Of a DNA stretch of 54,589 bases, positions 17,077 to 25,138 are shown one piece after another. The translations under genes were made by a program, and so were the position numbers. The DNA comes from an uncultured Oscillospiraceae bacterium (GTDB taxonomy: Bacteria > Bacillota > Clostridia > Oscillospirales > Oscillospiraceae): assembly GCA_910585735.1 (NCBI GenBank), contig CAJUEU010000010.1:1-54589 (forward strand). Reading direction: 5' to 3'. The notes under the pieces were generated by a model. It was given only the letters and a program-made list of their open reading frames with translations. It did not search any database and was not told where the DNA came from. Numbering within the stretch: the stretch's first letter is position 1; each line of letters begins with the position of its first letter.

Positions 17077-17937
17077 ATGGGAAAACGGTTTGACCTGCTG
17101 CTTTTTCCGGGAGGAAAGAGCAAAGCATTTACACTGAGCTACGATGACGGGGTGGTCCAGGACCGCCGTTTGGCCCGGCTCTTTCGGGACTACGGCCTGA
17201 AATGCACCTTCAACCTGGGCTCCGGGCTTCTGGGTCATCAGGAGACGGCAAGGCTTCCGGGCAGGCCAGAGCTGGACGTGTCCAAGGTGAGCCCTGAGGA
17301 GGTGTCCACGGTGTATGCCGGCCATGAGATCGCCGGCCACGGGCTTTACCACTCCTCTTTGGACTCAGTGGGCACCCCCCTGGCCATGTGGGAGGTCTGC
17401 GAGGACAAGAAGAATCTGGAAAAGCTGGCGGGGAAACCTCTCAGAATGTTCGCCTATCCCTTTGGCCGGTATGACGGCGAGGCGGTGGAGCTTCTCCGCC
17501 TGGCGGGGTATCAGGGGGCGAGGACGGTGAAGTCCACCTACTCCTTCGACCTGCCCCGGGATTTCCTGGTTTGGGACCCCACCTGCCATCACAAGGACCC
17601 CCGGCTCATGGAACTGGCCGAACAGTTTGTCTCGGGCCGGGGCTTTGGCCCCCAGCTTTTCTACGTCTGGGGCCATGCCTACGAGTTCGACGGGGACAAC
17701 AACTGGGATGTGATCGAGACTCTGGCTAAATTCATGGCGGGACACGCCGGGCAGGTGTGGTTTGCCACCAACGGGGAGATCATGGCCTATGTGGACGCCT
17801 ACCGCCGCCTGGAGTACTCGGTGGACGGCTCCATGATCTATAACCCCTCGGCCCTGGATGTGACCATCCAGACCGACTGGACTCCCCTGCCCCTGCCCGC
17901 CGGGCAATGCACCCCCGTGCCCGAAACGCCGCTGTAA
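17077..17937 (+). CDS. polysaccharide deacetylase (NodB domain)
   Basis: A 286-residue carbohydrate esterase family 4-type deacetylase. Motif 1 is LSYDDG (Asp23, Asp24), motif 2 is GHGLYH giving the HxxxH metal ligands His88 and His92, and FAYPFGRYD near residue 125 is motif 3. No signal peptide, so it probably acts on an imported oligosaccharide rather than peptidoglycan. CAAGGAGGA precedes the ATG. It lies 16 bases before yesL in the same operon. Confidence 0.85.
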   Translation: MGKRFDLLLFPGGKSKAFTLSYDDGVVQDRRLARLFRDYGLKCTFNLGSGLLGHQETARLPGRPELDVSKVSPEEVSTVYAGHEIAGHGLYHSSLDSVGTPLAMWEVCEDKKNLEKLAGKPLRMFAYPFGRYDGEAVELLRLAGYQGARTVKSTYSFDLPRDFLVWDPTCHHKDPRLMELAEQFVSGRGFGPQLFYVWGHAYEFDGDNNWDVIETLAKFMAGHAGQVWFATNGEIMAYVDAYRRLEYSVDGSMIYNPSALDVTIQTDWTPLPLPAGQCTPVPETPL

Positions 17938-17953
17938 AAAATCTGGAGGAGCT

Positions 17954-18607
17954 ATGGGCTTATTCAACTACAACAATCCCGTCATCAAATTTATGGTAAA
18001 GCTGGCCAACATGATGATCGTCAGCTTTTATTGGGTGATCTGCTGCCTCCCCCTGGTGACCATCCTCCCCTCCTGCGCCGGGCTATACTACGCCACCACC
18101 CGCGTGGTGTTCAAGGAGGGTAACGGGGGCGGGGTGACCCGCGCTTTCTTCGACGCCTTCAAGGACGCCTGCAAGCCGGGGATATTGCTGTCCATCCTGG
18201 CCGATATTCTGGCCGTGCTCATCTATCTGGGGATCATCACCGGCCTCCAGACCTGGCAGGAAAACCTGTTCTGGGCCTTCTACCTGGCCGCCGGATTTCT
18301 CATTGCCTTTCTGCTGGTGTCCGCCCTCATTTTTCTGGGGCCCGTGCTCTCCCGGTTCTCGGCGGGGGCCGTGGTGGTCCTGCGGCTGGCCTTTTACTTT
18401 TCGGGGCGGCATATTTTCCGTTCTATCCTCTACCTGCTTTTGCTGGTAGCTATGTTCCTGGCGGTGGAGCTGTTCCCTCTGCTGCTCCTCCTTGTCCCCG
18501 CCCTCTACACCGACCTGATCCACGGTGGGGTGGAAAAGAGCATGGAGGAATTCATCAAATCATCTCAACTGGAGGAAGCGCATGGAGCAGAACAGAAGCA
18601 GGCCTGA
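17954..18607 (+). CDS. yesL: YesL family membrane protein (DUF624)
   Basis: A 217-residue membrane protein with about five segments. The N-terminal pattern (NNPVIKFMVKLANMM, then WVICCLPLVTILPS and ALYYATTR-like GLYYATTRVV) is characteristic of DUF624/YesL, whose genes regularly accompany YesMN and LplB/C-type importers. Its molecular role is not established; it may assist the importer. It ends inside the ATPase gene (26-base overlap). Confidence 0.85.
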   Translation: MGLFNYNNPVIKFMVKLANMMIVSFYWVICCLPLVTILPSCAGLYYATTRVVFKEGNGGGVTRAFFDAFKDACKPGILLSILADILAVLIYLGIITGLQTWQENLFWAFYLAAGFLIAFLLVSALIFLGPVLSRFSAGAVVVLRLAFYFSGRHIFRSILYLLLLVAMFLAVELFPLLLLLVPALYTDLIHGGVEKSMEEFIKSSQLEEAHGAEQKQA

Positions 18608-19367
18608 CATTGAGGTGAAGGAACTGGTCAAGATCTATCCCTTCGTCAAGGTGGGGATCTTTGCCCGCAAAAAGCAAAAGGAGATCCTGGAAAAGCAGCA
18701 AGCCATGCCTCACCTCACCAACGAGGGGGTCATCGCGGTCCAGCACATCAATTTGTCCATCCCAGCGGGGAGCTTTGTGTCCATCCTGGGCCCCTCGGGC
18801 TGCGGCAAGACCACCCTGCTGCGGATGCTGTCCGGCCTGGAAAAGCCCAGTGCCGGGGAGGTATGGTTCGGGGAGAGGCTGATGAATGGCCTTCCACCCG
18901 AGGAATGGAACGCCGCCATGGTGTTCCAGACCTACAACCTCTATCCCCATCTCACTGTCTTTGACAACATCGCCTTCCCCCTGCGCTCCCTCCACATGCC
19001 CCGGGAGGAGCTGGAGGAGACCGTACTTGAGGCCGCCGGGCTTCTCCAGATGGACCACCTTCTGGACCGGCTCCCCGGGGACCTGTCCGGCGGCGAGCAG
19101 CAGCGGGTGGCCATCGGCCGGGCCATTGTGCGCAAGCCCGATGTATTCCTGCTGGACGAGCCCTTCAGCAACCTGGACGCTCCCCTGCGGAGCTCTTTGG
19201 GCTCTGCCATCAAAAAGCTCCACGCCTCCTTGGGCGCCACCTTCCTCTACGTGACCCACGATGAACGGGAAGCGGTCTCTCTGGGGGAACGGATCCTGGT
19301 GATGGAGGAGGGAACGCTGGTGCGGGATGTGCCCGCCAGCCAATATTTTTCCACAGAGGCTCAGTAA
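18582..19367 (+). CDS. sugar ABC import ATPase, short form
   Basis: A 261-residue ATP-binding subunit with Walker A GPSGCGKTT, signature LSGGEQQR, Walker B VFLLDEP and switch His in YVTHDERE. It stops about 100 residues earlier than MalK/MsmX proteins, lacking the C-terminal OB/TOBE regulatory domain. A lysine-rich stretch is inserted between KIYPF and the strand GVIAVQ, a feature also seen in the ATPase at 22392. ATG 18582 has GGAGGAAG upstream. It probably energises the permeases at 11961/12949. Confidence 0.85.
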   Translation: MEQNRSRPDIEVKELVKIYPFVKVGIFARKKQKEILEKQQAMPHLTNEGVIAVQHINLSIPAGSFVSILGPSGCGKTTLLRMLSGLEKPSAGEVWFGERLMNGLPPEEWNAAMVFQTYNLYPHLTVFDNIAFPLRSLHMPREELEETVLEAAGLLQMDHLLDRLPGDLSGGEQQRVAIGRAIVRKPDVFLLDEPFSNLDAPLRSSLGSAIKKLHASLGATFLYVTHDEREAVSLGERILVMEEGTLVRDVPASQYFSTEAQ

Positions 19368-19370
19368 AAC

Positions 19371-19406
19371 AAACCGCCGTCCCCCAGTTGGGGAGACGGC
19401 GGTTTT
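19371..19406. terminator. bidirectional intrinsic terminator
   Basis: Arms aaaccgccgtc (19371-19381) and gacggcggttt (19395-19405) continue into a further CCCC/GGGG stem; an A-run precedes and a T-run follows. It lies between the converging genes ending at 19367 (+) and 19418 (-). Confidence 0.85.
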
Positions 19407-19417
19407 TCTGCCCTTTC

Positions 19418-20380
19418 TCAAATCTCCAGGGATTCCAGCCACTGGGCGCAAAGGGGCGCCCACTGGGCCACGTGGGGAAGGTCCATGTCAAGGTCGTTGT
19501 TCCCATCGGCCAGGGCCAGTCCGTGGACCCCCATGGGGAAGAGGTGCATCTCAAAGGGGACACCCACGGCTGTAAGGGCCTGGCCCAAGGTGAAGGAATG
19601 CCGGGGATCGTCGCTGTTGGTCTGCCAGATGAAGAAAGGAGGCGTATCCAGGGTAATATTCACCTCGGGGGCAAAATAGACCAGGTCCCGGCGGGTGTTT
19701 CCGAAGGGGTTCCGGGTCTTGTCGGCAAAGGGATCCACAAAGAAGCCTCCGGGCAGGCCCCGGAAGGCGAAGGCCCCGTAGCCCAGCACGGCGGCGTCCG
19801 GCCGGCAGGACTGCCGCTCCACCGGGTCGGCGGCCTGGGGATCTCCCAGGTCAAAATGGGTGGCGCAGTTGGCGCTGAGCATACCCCCCGCGGAGAAGCC
19901 CATGGCGGCCACCTTGTCCGTGATGCCCAGTTCCTCCCGCCGTGAGCGGAGGAGGCGGATGGCACGCTGCATATCGGCCATGGCATCGTAGCGGGTGTAG
20001 GGCTTCAGCCGGTAAGTCAGGATGGCGGCGTTGAAGCCGGCGTCGGCAAAGTATTTGGCCACATGGATACCCTCGCAGCCGGTGCGGGTCTCAAAGCCGC
20101 CGCCGTGGGCCACGATGACGGTGCCCCGGGGACCGGGCGCCCCCTGGGCGGGGACAAACACCAGAGAGGGCTTGGGCTGGAGTGGGTCCCGGCCGTCATA
20201 GCCCGGCGCGGCTTTGTCCCAGAGGGGGATCTGCTCAAAACGTTCGATGGCGGCGTTCCACAGCCTCAAATTGCCCTCAATGTCCATAGTTCCGTCACTT
20301 TTTCGATGCTTAGACACAGGACGGATCACACTTTTTTCCTCACAGATTTTTGTCAGGGTTCTATAATTTTCCTCAAACAC
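19418..20380 (-). CDS. alpha/beta hydrolase, paralogue of the gene at 424
   Basis: A 320-residue alpha/beta hydrolase closely related to 424-1371: same order of AHGGGF (oxyanion), GFSAGG (Ser nucleophile) and MGVHG (His). GTG 20380 is chosen because it matches the start of the paralogue (VFEEN against MYEEN) and has GAGGAAAAGG just upstream; an in-frame ATG at 20461 would add 27 residues with no similarity. A stretch of about 95 bases (20101-20199) matches 613-706 on the other strand with only four differences that I can count. It is convergent with the ATPase gene and divergent from the GH13 gene. Confidence 0.85.
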   Translation of the reverse strand: MFEENYRTLTKICEEKSVIRPVSKHRKSDGTMDIEGNLRLWNAAIERFEQIPLWDKAAPGYDGRDPLQPKPSLVFVPAQGAPGPRGTVIVAHGGGFETRTGCEGIHVAKYFADAGFNAAILTYRLKPYTRYDAMADMQRAIRLLRSRREELGITDKVAAMGFSAGGMLSANCATHFDLGDPQAADPVERQSCRPDAAVLGYGAFAFRGLPGGFFVDPFADKTRNPFGNTRRDLVYFAPEVNITLDTPPFFIWQTNSDDPRHSFTLGQALTAVGVPFEMHLFPMGVHGLALADGNNDLDMDLPHVAQWAPLCAQWLESLEI

Positions 20381-20609
20381 GGCCTTTTCCTCACTTTCCG
20401 GCCCCTTTTGTTCGGGCCTTTTTCCGATGCTTATTATACAGGCTTTCGGCCCTTCTTTCATTTAAAAACCACGCCCGGGCTTTCATTTTTATGGTTTTCA
20501 CTTATTCAAAACAGTACCATACCTTTTTGATTGTCAAGTCCTTTGGAAAACGGTAGAGTTAATGTTGTTATGGTATCCATAGGTTCAACGGTATGAAGGA
20601 GGAAGCCCT
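20381..20609. promoter_or_regulatory. divergent intergenic region
   Basis: 229 bases between the esterase (-) and the phosphorylase (+). On the minus strand a perfect TATAAT (20433-20438 complemented) could serve the esterase, though its -35 is poor. The sequence ATAATAAGCAT around it recurs upstream of the paralogue at about 257-267. No convincing plus-strand promoter is seen. Confidence 0.3.
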
Positions 20610-22145
20610 ATGAAGGAAGCCATCCATCTCAAGCCCATGCTCAACGCCTATCCCGACAGCATGGGCGGAACGCTAAAGGATATTGCGGCCCTGCTGAAGG
20701 ACCCCCGCCTTGCAGACGCATTCTCCTCCTTTTATATTCTGCCCAGCCTGTACCACTCCGACCTGGACCGGGGCTTCTGCGTTGTGGATTACGAGCTGGA
20801 GGAAGCCCTGGCCACCGAGGCCGATCTGGCCAAGCTCCGGGAGGCGGGCGTCGACCTGAAGCTGGATTTCGTCCTCAATCACGCCTCGGTCCAGTCCCCC
20901 CAGTTTCAGGACCTGCTGAAAAACGGGGAAAATTCGGAATACCGGGACTTCTTCATCGACTGGAACAAGTTCTGGGCCGGCTGCGGCGAGCTGGCCGCCG
21001 AGGGCTATATCCAGCCCGAAGACACATACATCAAAGACATGTTTTTCCGCAAGCCCGGCCTGCCCATCCTCATGGTCCGCTTCCCGGACGGCCGGGAGGT
21101 CCCCTACTGGAATACCTTTTATCAGCAGGTATGGGAGGAGAACGGGGAGCGCCGCTATCTCGGCCAGATGGACCTGAACGTCCGCTCGGACAAGGTGTGG
21201 GAGTTCTATGACCAAACCCTCCGCAAGCTGTCCTCCTACGGCACCCGCCTGGTGCGGCTGGACGCCTTCGCCTACGCCGCCAAGACCCCCGGCAAGCGGA
21301 ATTTTATGAACGAGCCCGACACCTGGGACATTTTGGAGCGGGTCCGGGGCCTGGCCGAGGGCTATGGCATGGCCCTTCTGCCCGAGATCCACGCCAGCTA
21401 CGCCGAGAAGGTTTATGAGCTGGTGGCCTCCAAGGGCTATATGATCTATGATTTCTTCCTCCCGGGACTCCTCATCGACGCTTTGGAGCGGGGAGACGCC
21501 ACCACCCTGGCCGGCTGGGCCCGGGAGCTGATCCAGAAAAACATCCGGGCCGTCAACATGCTGGGCTGCCATGACGGTATCCCCATGCTGGACCTGAAGG
21601 GGCTGGTCCCCGACGGGCAGATCCAGGCTCTTATCGACACCATTGTGGCCCGGGGAGGCTATATCAAGAACCTCCACGGCAAGAAGGACATGTACTACCA
21701 GGTCAACGCCACCTACTTCAGCGCCCTGGGGGAAAACGAGAAAAAGCTCCTCCTGGCCCGGGCGGTCCAGCTCTTTATGCCGGGCAAGCCCCAGGTATGG
21801 TATCTGGACCTCTTTGCCGGAAAAAACGACCACAAGGCGGTGGAGCTGGCCGGTCCCGGCGGCCACAAGGAGATCAACCGCACCAACCTGACCCGGGAGC
21901 GGATAGACGCCGAAATGGAGACTCCTCTTTTCCGGGACCAGGTGGCTCTGCTGCGGATGCGCTCGGCCTGCCCCGCCTTCTCCACCGACGCCCAAATTAC
22001 GGCGGGGTGCGACCCAAACGGCGTTTTCACCCTCGCCTGGTCCAGGGGGGATGCCCATGCCGAGCTCAAGGCGGATTTCCGCACCCTGGGCTTTACGGCA
22101 GTGACCACCGAGAACGGCGCGGAGACCTTCCGCATGGAGCGCTGA
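20610..22145 (+). CDS. gtfA: GH13 subfamily 18-type sucrose phosphorylase
   Basis: A 511-residue glycoside phosphorylase that would split sucrose (or a related glucoside) with phosphate to alpha-glucose 1-phosphate. The catalytic set is visible: nucleophile Asp218 in RLVRLDAF, acid/base Glu259 in LLPEIHASY, and His321/Asp322 in GCHDGIPMLD. Length and the DIAALLKDP/FYILPSLYHSD start match family members. Specificity among sucrose, sucrose 6'-phosphate and glucosylglycerate cannot be read by eye. AAGGAGGAAG precedes the ATG. Being cytoplasmic, it fits import of an oligosaccharide whose core is sucrose-like. Confidence 0.85.
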   Translation: MKEAIHLKPMLNAYPDSMGGTLKDIAALLKDPRLADAFSSFYILPSLYHSDLDRGFCVVDYELEEALATEADLAKLREAGVDLKLDFVLNHASVQSPQFQDLLKNGENSEYRDFFIDWNKFWAGCGELAAEGYIQPEDTYIKDMFFRKPGLPILMVRFPDGREVPYWNTFYQQVWEENGERRYLGQMDLNVRSDKVWEFYDQTLRKLSSYGTRLVRLDAFAYAAKTPGKRNFMNEPDTWDILERVRGLAEGYGMALLPEIHASYAEKVYELVASKGYMIYDFFLPGLLIDALERGDATTLAGWARELIQKNIRAVNMLGCHDGIPMLDLKGLVPDGQIQALIDTIVARGGYIKNLHGKKDMYYQVNATYFSALGENEKKLLLARAVQLFMPGKPQVWYLDLFAGKNDHKAVELAGPGGHKEINRTNLTRERIDAEMETPLFRDQVALLRMRSACPAFSTDAQITAGCDPNGVFTLAWSRGDAHAELKADFRTLGFTAVTTENGAETFRMER

Positions 22146-22391
22146 CCCCTTCCCTCTCCCCAATGGCTCGGCGGCATTGCCGCCTTTCCATACCAGTGTC
22201 TGCGGACACACCATTTTGCGGGCGGGGCGCTACTCCATTTTCCCATAGCGCTCCGTACTGAAAAAAGGAGGAAAAATGACCGCCGCGGCTTGCGGTGCGG
22301 CAGTGTGGAGACCTGTCGTAATGCCCCGGAGACCCGCGCGCTCCCGGGCGAGATGGCGTTGGCGGAGGCCACGCCATTCAAGCCGAATGTT
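22146..22391 (+). other. intergenic region with displaced ribosome site
   Basis: A short hairpin ggcggc-att-gccgcc (22170-22184) follows the phosphorylase stop and could weakly attenuate. A strong ribosome site AAAGGAGGAAAA directly precedes ATG 22276, which opens only a 42-codon basic frame ending inside the ATPase gene. The ATPase itself begins at 22392 without a visible ribosome site. The pattern looks like about 116 bases inserted between the ribosome site and the original start. Confidence 0.4.
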
Positions 22392-23615
22392 ATGGCTGGA
22401 CTGACCCTGAAAAACATCAAAAAGATCTATCCCCACAGCGAGGAGCAAAAGCGCTCCAAAAAGCCCAAAAAAGGTGAGGATGCACCTGAAAAGAAGGTCA
22501 ATCTTCAAATCACCGAGGAGGGCGTGGTGGCTGTCCAGGAGTTCAACCTGGAGATCAAGGACAAGGAGTTCATTGTTCTTGTCGGCCCCTCGGGCTGCGG
22601 AAAATCCACCACCCTGCGCATGATCGCCGGCCTGGAGGAGATCTCGGGGGGCGAACTGTACATCGACGACACACTGGTCAACGACGTGTCCCCCAAGGAC
22701 CGGGACATTGCCATGGTCTTCCAGAGCTACGCTCTTTATCCCCATATGACGGTCTATGAAAATATGGCCTTCGCCCTGAAGCTTCGTAAGCTCCCCAAGG
22801 AGGAGATCGACCAAAAGGTACGGGAGGCCGCCGAGATCCTGGGCATCACCGAGTATCTGAACCGAAAGCCCAAGGCCCTGTCCGGCGGCCAGCGCCAGCG
22901 GGTGGCCATTGGCCGGGCCATTGTCCGCCACCCCCAGGTCATGCTGATGGATGAGCCCCTCTCCAATCTGGACGCCAAGCTCCGCAACCAAATGCGTTCC
23001 GAGCTCATTAAGCTTCGCCAGAAGATCAGCACCACCTTCATCTATGTGACTCACGACCAGACCGAAGCCATGACCCTGGGCGACCGTATCGTCATTATGA
23101 AGGACGGCTTCATCCAGCAGATCGGCACCCCCCAGCAGGTTTTTGAAAAGCCCGCCAACATCTTTGTGGCCGGCTTTATCGGCACCCCTCAGATGAATTT
23201 CTTTGACGACGCCAAGCTGGTAAAGGAAGGCGACGAGGTCACCGTTCACATCGGCGGCACTGTGATCCAACTCCCCGCTGAGAGCCAGAAGCTCCTCTCG
23301 GGCAAGCTGACGGGGAACGAGCGGAGGATCATTGCCGGCATCCGCCCCGCCCACCTCCACCTTACCGAGGCCGGACCTCACACCATGGCCGGCACGGTGG
23401 ACGTCAGCGAGATGATGGGCAGCGAGGTCCATCTCCATGTGAACGCGGACGGCAAGGACGTGATCCTGGTCATCCCCACCACCGACCTGCCCGCTGCCTG
23501 GCGGGGCGGCATCCCCTACGGCACCGCCATCCACTTCTCCACCTCCGGGGAGTTGATCCACCTCTTTGACCCCGAGACCGAGGAAAACCTGCTCCCCCTC
23601 CCCAGCCAGGAGTAA
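22392..23615 (+). CDS. multiple-sugar ABC import ATPase (MsmX/UgpC type)
   Basis: A 407-residue full-length import ATPase: Walker A GPSGCGKSTT, Q-loop VFQSYALYPH, signature LSGGQRQR, Walker B VMLMDEPLSNLDA, switch YVTHDQTEA, and a C-terminal TOBE/OB region (about 280-400). As in 18582, a Lys-rich insert of about 28 residues separates KKIYPH from GVVAVQ. ATG 22392 is chosen because homologues begin MA-LTLKNIKKIYP; in-frame upstream ATG 22353 or GTG 22305 are possible. MsmX-type ATPases commonly serve several permease pairs, so it may energise importers elsewhere too. Confidence 0.85.
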   Translation: MAGLTLKNIKKIYPHSEEQKRSKKPKKGEDAPEKKVNLQITEEGVVAVQEFNLEIKDKEFIVLVGPSGCGKSTTLRMIAGLEEISGGELYIDDTLVNDVSPKDRDIAMVFQSYALYPHMTVYENMAFALKLRKLPKEEIDQKVREAAEILGITEYLNRKPKALSGGQRQRVAIGRAIVRHPQVMLMDEPLSNLDAKLRNQMRSELIKLRQKISTTFIYVTHDQTEAMTLGDRIVIMKDGFIQQIGTPQQVFEKPANIFVAGFIGTPQMNFFDDAKLVKEGDEVTVHIGGTVIQLPAESQKLLSGKLTGNERRIIAGIRPAHLHLTEAGPHTMAGTVDVSEMMGSEVHLHVNADGKDVILVIPTTDLPAAWRGGIPYGTAIHFSTSGELIHLFDPETEENLLPLPSQE

Positions 23616-23643
23616 ACCCAGGCAGGAAAACAGCCACAGACAA

Positions 23644-23676
23644 AAGCCGGGAACGGATGAGATCCGTTCCCGGCTT
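23644..23676. terminator. bidirectional terminator
   Basis: A 15-bp perfect stem (23644-23658 with 23662-23676) lies between the converging genes ending at 23615 (+) and 23723 (-). The T-run is better on the minus strand. Confidence 0.7.
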
Positions 23677-23722
23677 CTCTGTTGGCTTGCAGGCCGTTTT
23701 CTGTCCGAAGGCTGTATTTGTC

Positions 23723-24784
23723 TCAGCTGCTTCCCTTGTGGATCAGCTTCCAGGAGATGACGGCAGACCGCACCTTTTCCCCGGCCATTTGATCCATCAA
23801 AAGCTGAGCGGAAAGCCCTCCCATCTTGTGGGCCTCGTGGGCCAGGGAGGTGATCCTTACGGGGCAAAGATCGCTGTAGTAGCTGTTGTCAAAGCTGACC
23901 ACGGCCACGTCCTCCGGGACCCGCCGGGACTTGCTCAGCAGCAGCCGAATGAGCCGGTCCGCGATCTCGTCGTTATAGCAAACCACCGCCGTGCAGTCCT
24001 TCAGATAAAACTGGAGAAAGTGCGTCAAAATATCGTTGTGTCCGTAATCCATCAGAAACCGCCGCTCCTCGGTGGTATACCAAAGGACCTGGCTGTCGGC
24101 CAGGGGAAGCCCGGCGTCCCGGACGGCCGACAGGTAACCCAAATACCGCTGCTGCCCCTGGATGTCGTCGCTTTTGAAGATACCGGCGATCCGGGTATGT
24201 CCACGGGTGATCAGATGACGGGCCGCCAGATAGCCGCCGCCGAAATTGTCGTCTGAAACGCACACCGAATTCTCCAGCTCCCGGTACCCACCATGAAGGA
24301 ATACCATAGGGATCCCGGCCCGGTCCAGCTTTTCATACAGGTCCAGGTTGGGATTGGGCAGGGCGGTCTTGCTCCCCTCCACGATCAGTCCGCCCAGAGG
24401 CTGGCGCAGAAGCTCCTGCAAGATCTCCCGCTCCCGGCCCACCATGTTGTTGGTGGCGAACAGGAGGGTGGAATAGCCGCGCCGGACCAGGACCCGCTGA
24501 ATGTCCTGAAGGACCGAGGGAAAAATATAGTCGTCAATGTAGGAGGTGACCACCGCGACCCGGTCGGTACCGAAGGACCGGCGGCGTACCACCCGGGAGC
24601 CGCTGCCCTGCCGCTTTTCGATCAGTCCCAGCTCTACCAAGTATTCCAGCGCCTGCCGCACCGTCTGACGGCTCACCTGATAGGCCTCGCACAGGGCCTG
24701 CTCGGTTGGGAGCTTGTCAGGAAAGGTCCCCGCTGAAAGCTCAGCCTGCAGCTCAGCCGCCAGGCGAAGATATTTGAAGGCCAT
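23723..24784 (-). CDS. GntR-type repressor with LacI-like sugar-binding domain (AraR-like)
   Basis: A 353-residue regulator: N-terminal winged helix (1-70) with LPTEQALCEAYQVSRQTVRQAL, then a periplasmic-binding-protein-like domain (about 80-350). This chimera is the AraR architecture, where L-arabinose releases the repressor. It is read away from the membrane-hydrolase/araB-like/araA operon, which supports arabinose control. AAAGGAG precedes the ATG. A promoter and a palindrome at its start site (24819-24832) suggest autoregulation. Confidence 0.8.
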   Translation of the reverse strand: MAFKYLRLAAELQAELSAGTFPDKLPTEQALCEAYQVSRQTVRQALEYLVELGLIEKRQGSGSRVVRRRSFGTDRVAVVTSYIDDYIFPSVLQDIQRVLVRRGYSTLLFATNNMVGREREILQELLRQPLGGLIVEGSKTALPNPNLDLYEKLDRAGIPMVFLHGGYRELENSVCVSDDNFGGGYLAARHLITRGHTRIAGIFKSDDIQGQQRYLGYLSAVRDAGLPLADSQVLWYTTEERRFLMDYGHNDILTHFLQFYLKDCTAVVCYNDEIADRLIRLLLSKSRRVPEDVAVVSFDNSYYSDLCPVRITSLAHEAHKMGGLSAQLLMDQMAGEKVRSAVISWKLIHKGSS

Positions 24785-24818
24785 GGGACCACTCCTTTCC
24801 CACGCAGATAAATGATAA

Positions 24819-24832
24819 AGAATACAAATTCT
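24819..24832 (-). promoter_or_regulatory. candidate operator palindrome
   Basis: AGAAT-4 bases-ATTCT is a perfect inverted repeat placed 6 bases past the -10, at the transcription start of the AraR-like gene. Its GTATTCTTT half recurs at 24946-24954 on the operon side. It is the expected position for repressor binding. Confidence 0.5.
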
Positions 24833-24838
24833 AAAAAT

Positions 24839-24866
24839 ATTGTAGCATTTCCCGCCGAAATGTCAA
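24839..24866 (-). promoter_or_regulatory. sigma-A-type promoter of the AraR-like gene
   Basis: On the minus strand, TTGACA (24866-24861) is followed after 16 bases by TACAAT (24844-24839), about 55 bases before the start codon. Confidence 0.7.
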
Positions 24867-25138
24867 GAAAATATTTGTCGGTTTTTATTTCAAAGATAAT
24901 CATATATCGGAAATAGATTATAATTTTTTGCCTATATTTGAAAAAGTATTCTTTTTTGTTTACCGTATATAAGTTGTATTGTTAAAATAAACAAAACATT
25001 AAAAAAGAATCCCAAAGAAGTTGCCCTATTCGGTGAAACTTGATATTCTGATATTGTCGAAAAAGGGAGAAAGGAGGAAAATCGAAGGGGCCCATGGCAG
25101 GATAGACATACACACAGATAAAGAGGAGGAAATGCGCT

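Larger units (their letters stand above)
24785..25138. promoter_or_regulatory. AT-rich divergent control region
   Basis: 354 bases without a gene, far more AT-rich than the surroundings. Besides the minus promoter and palindrome listed separately, a second copy of the half-site GTATTCTTT occurs on the plus strand at 24946-24954, next to possible plus promoters (TATAAT near 24918-24925; none with a clean -35). The repeated TGATATTCTGATATT lies near 25044-25060. Confidence 0.5.

Noticed and set aside
22276..22404. 42-codon gene with strong ribosome site
   Set aside because: The product is Arg-rich with no family resemblance and it overlaps the ATPase; recorded instead as part of a possible insertion.
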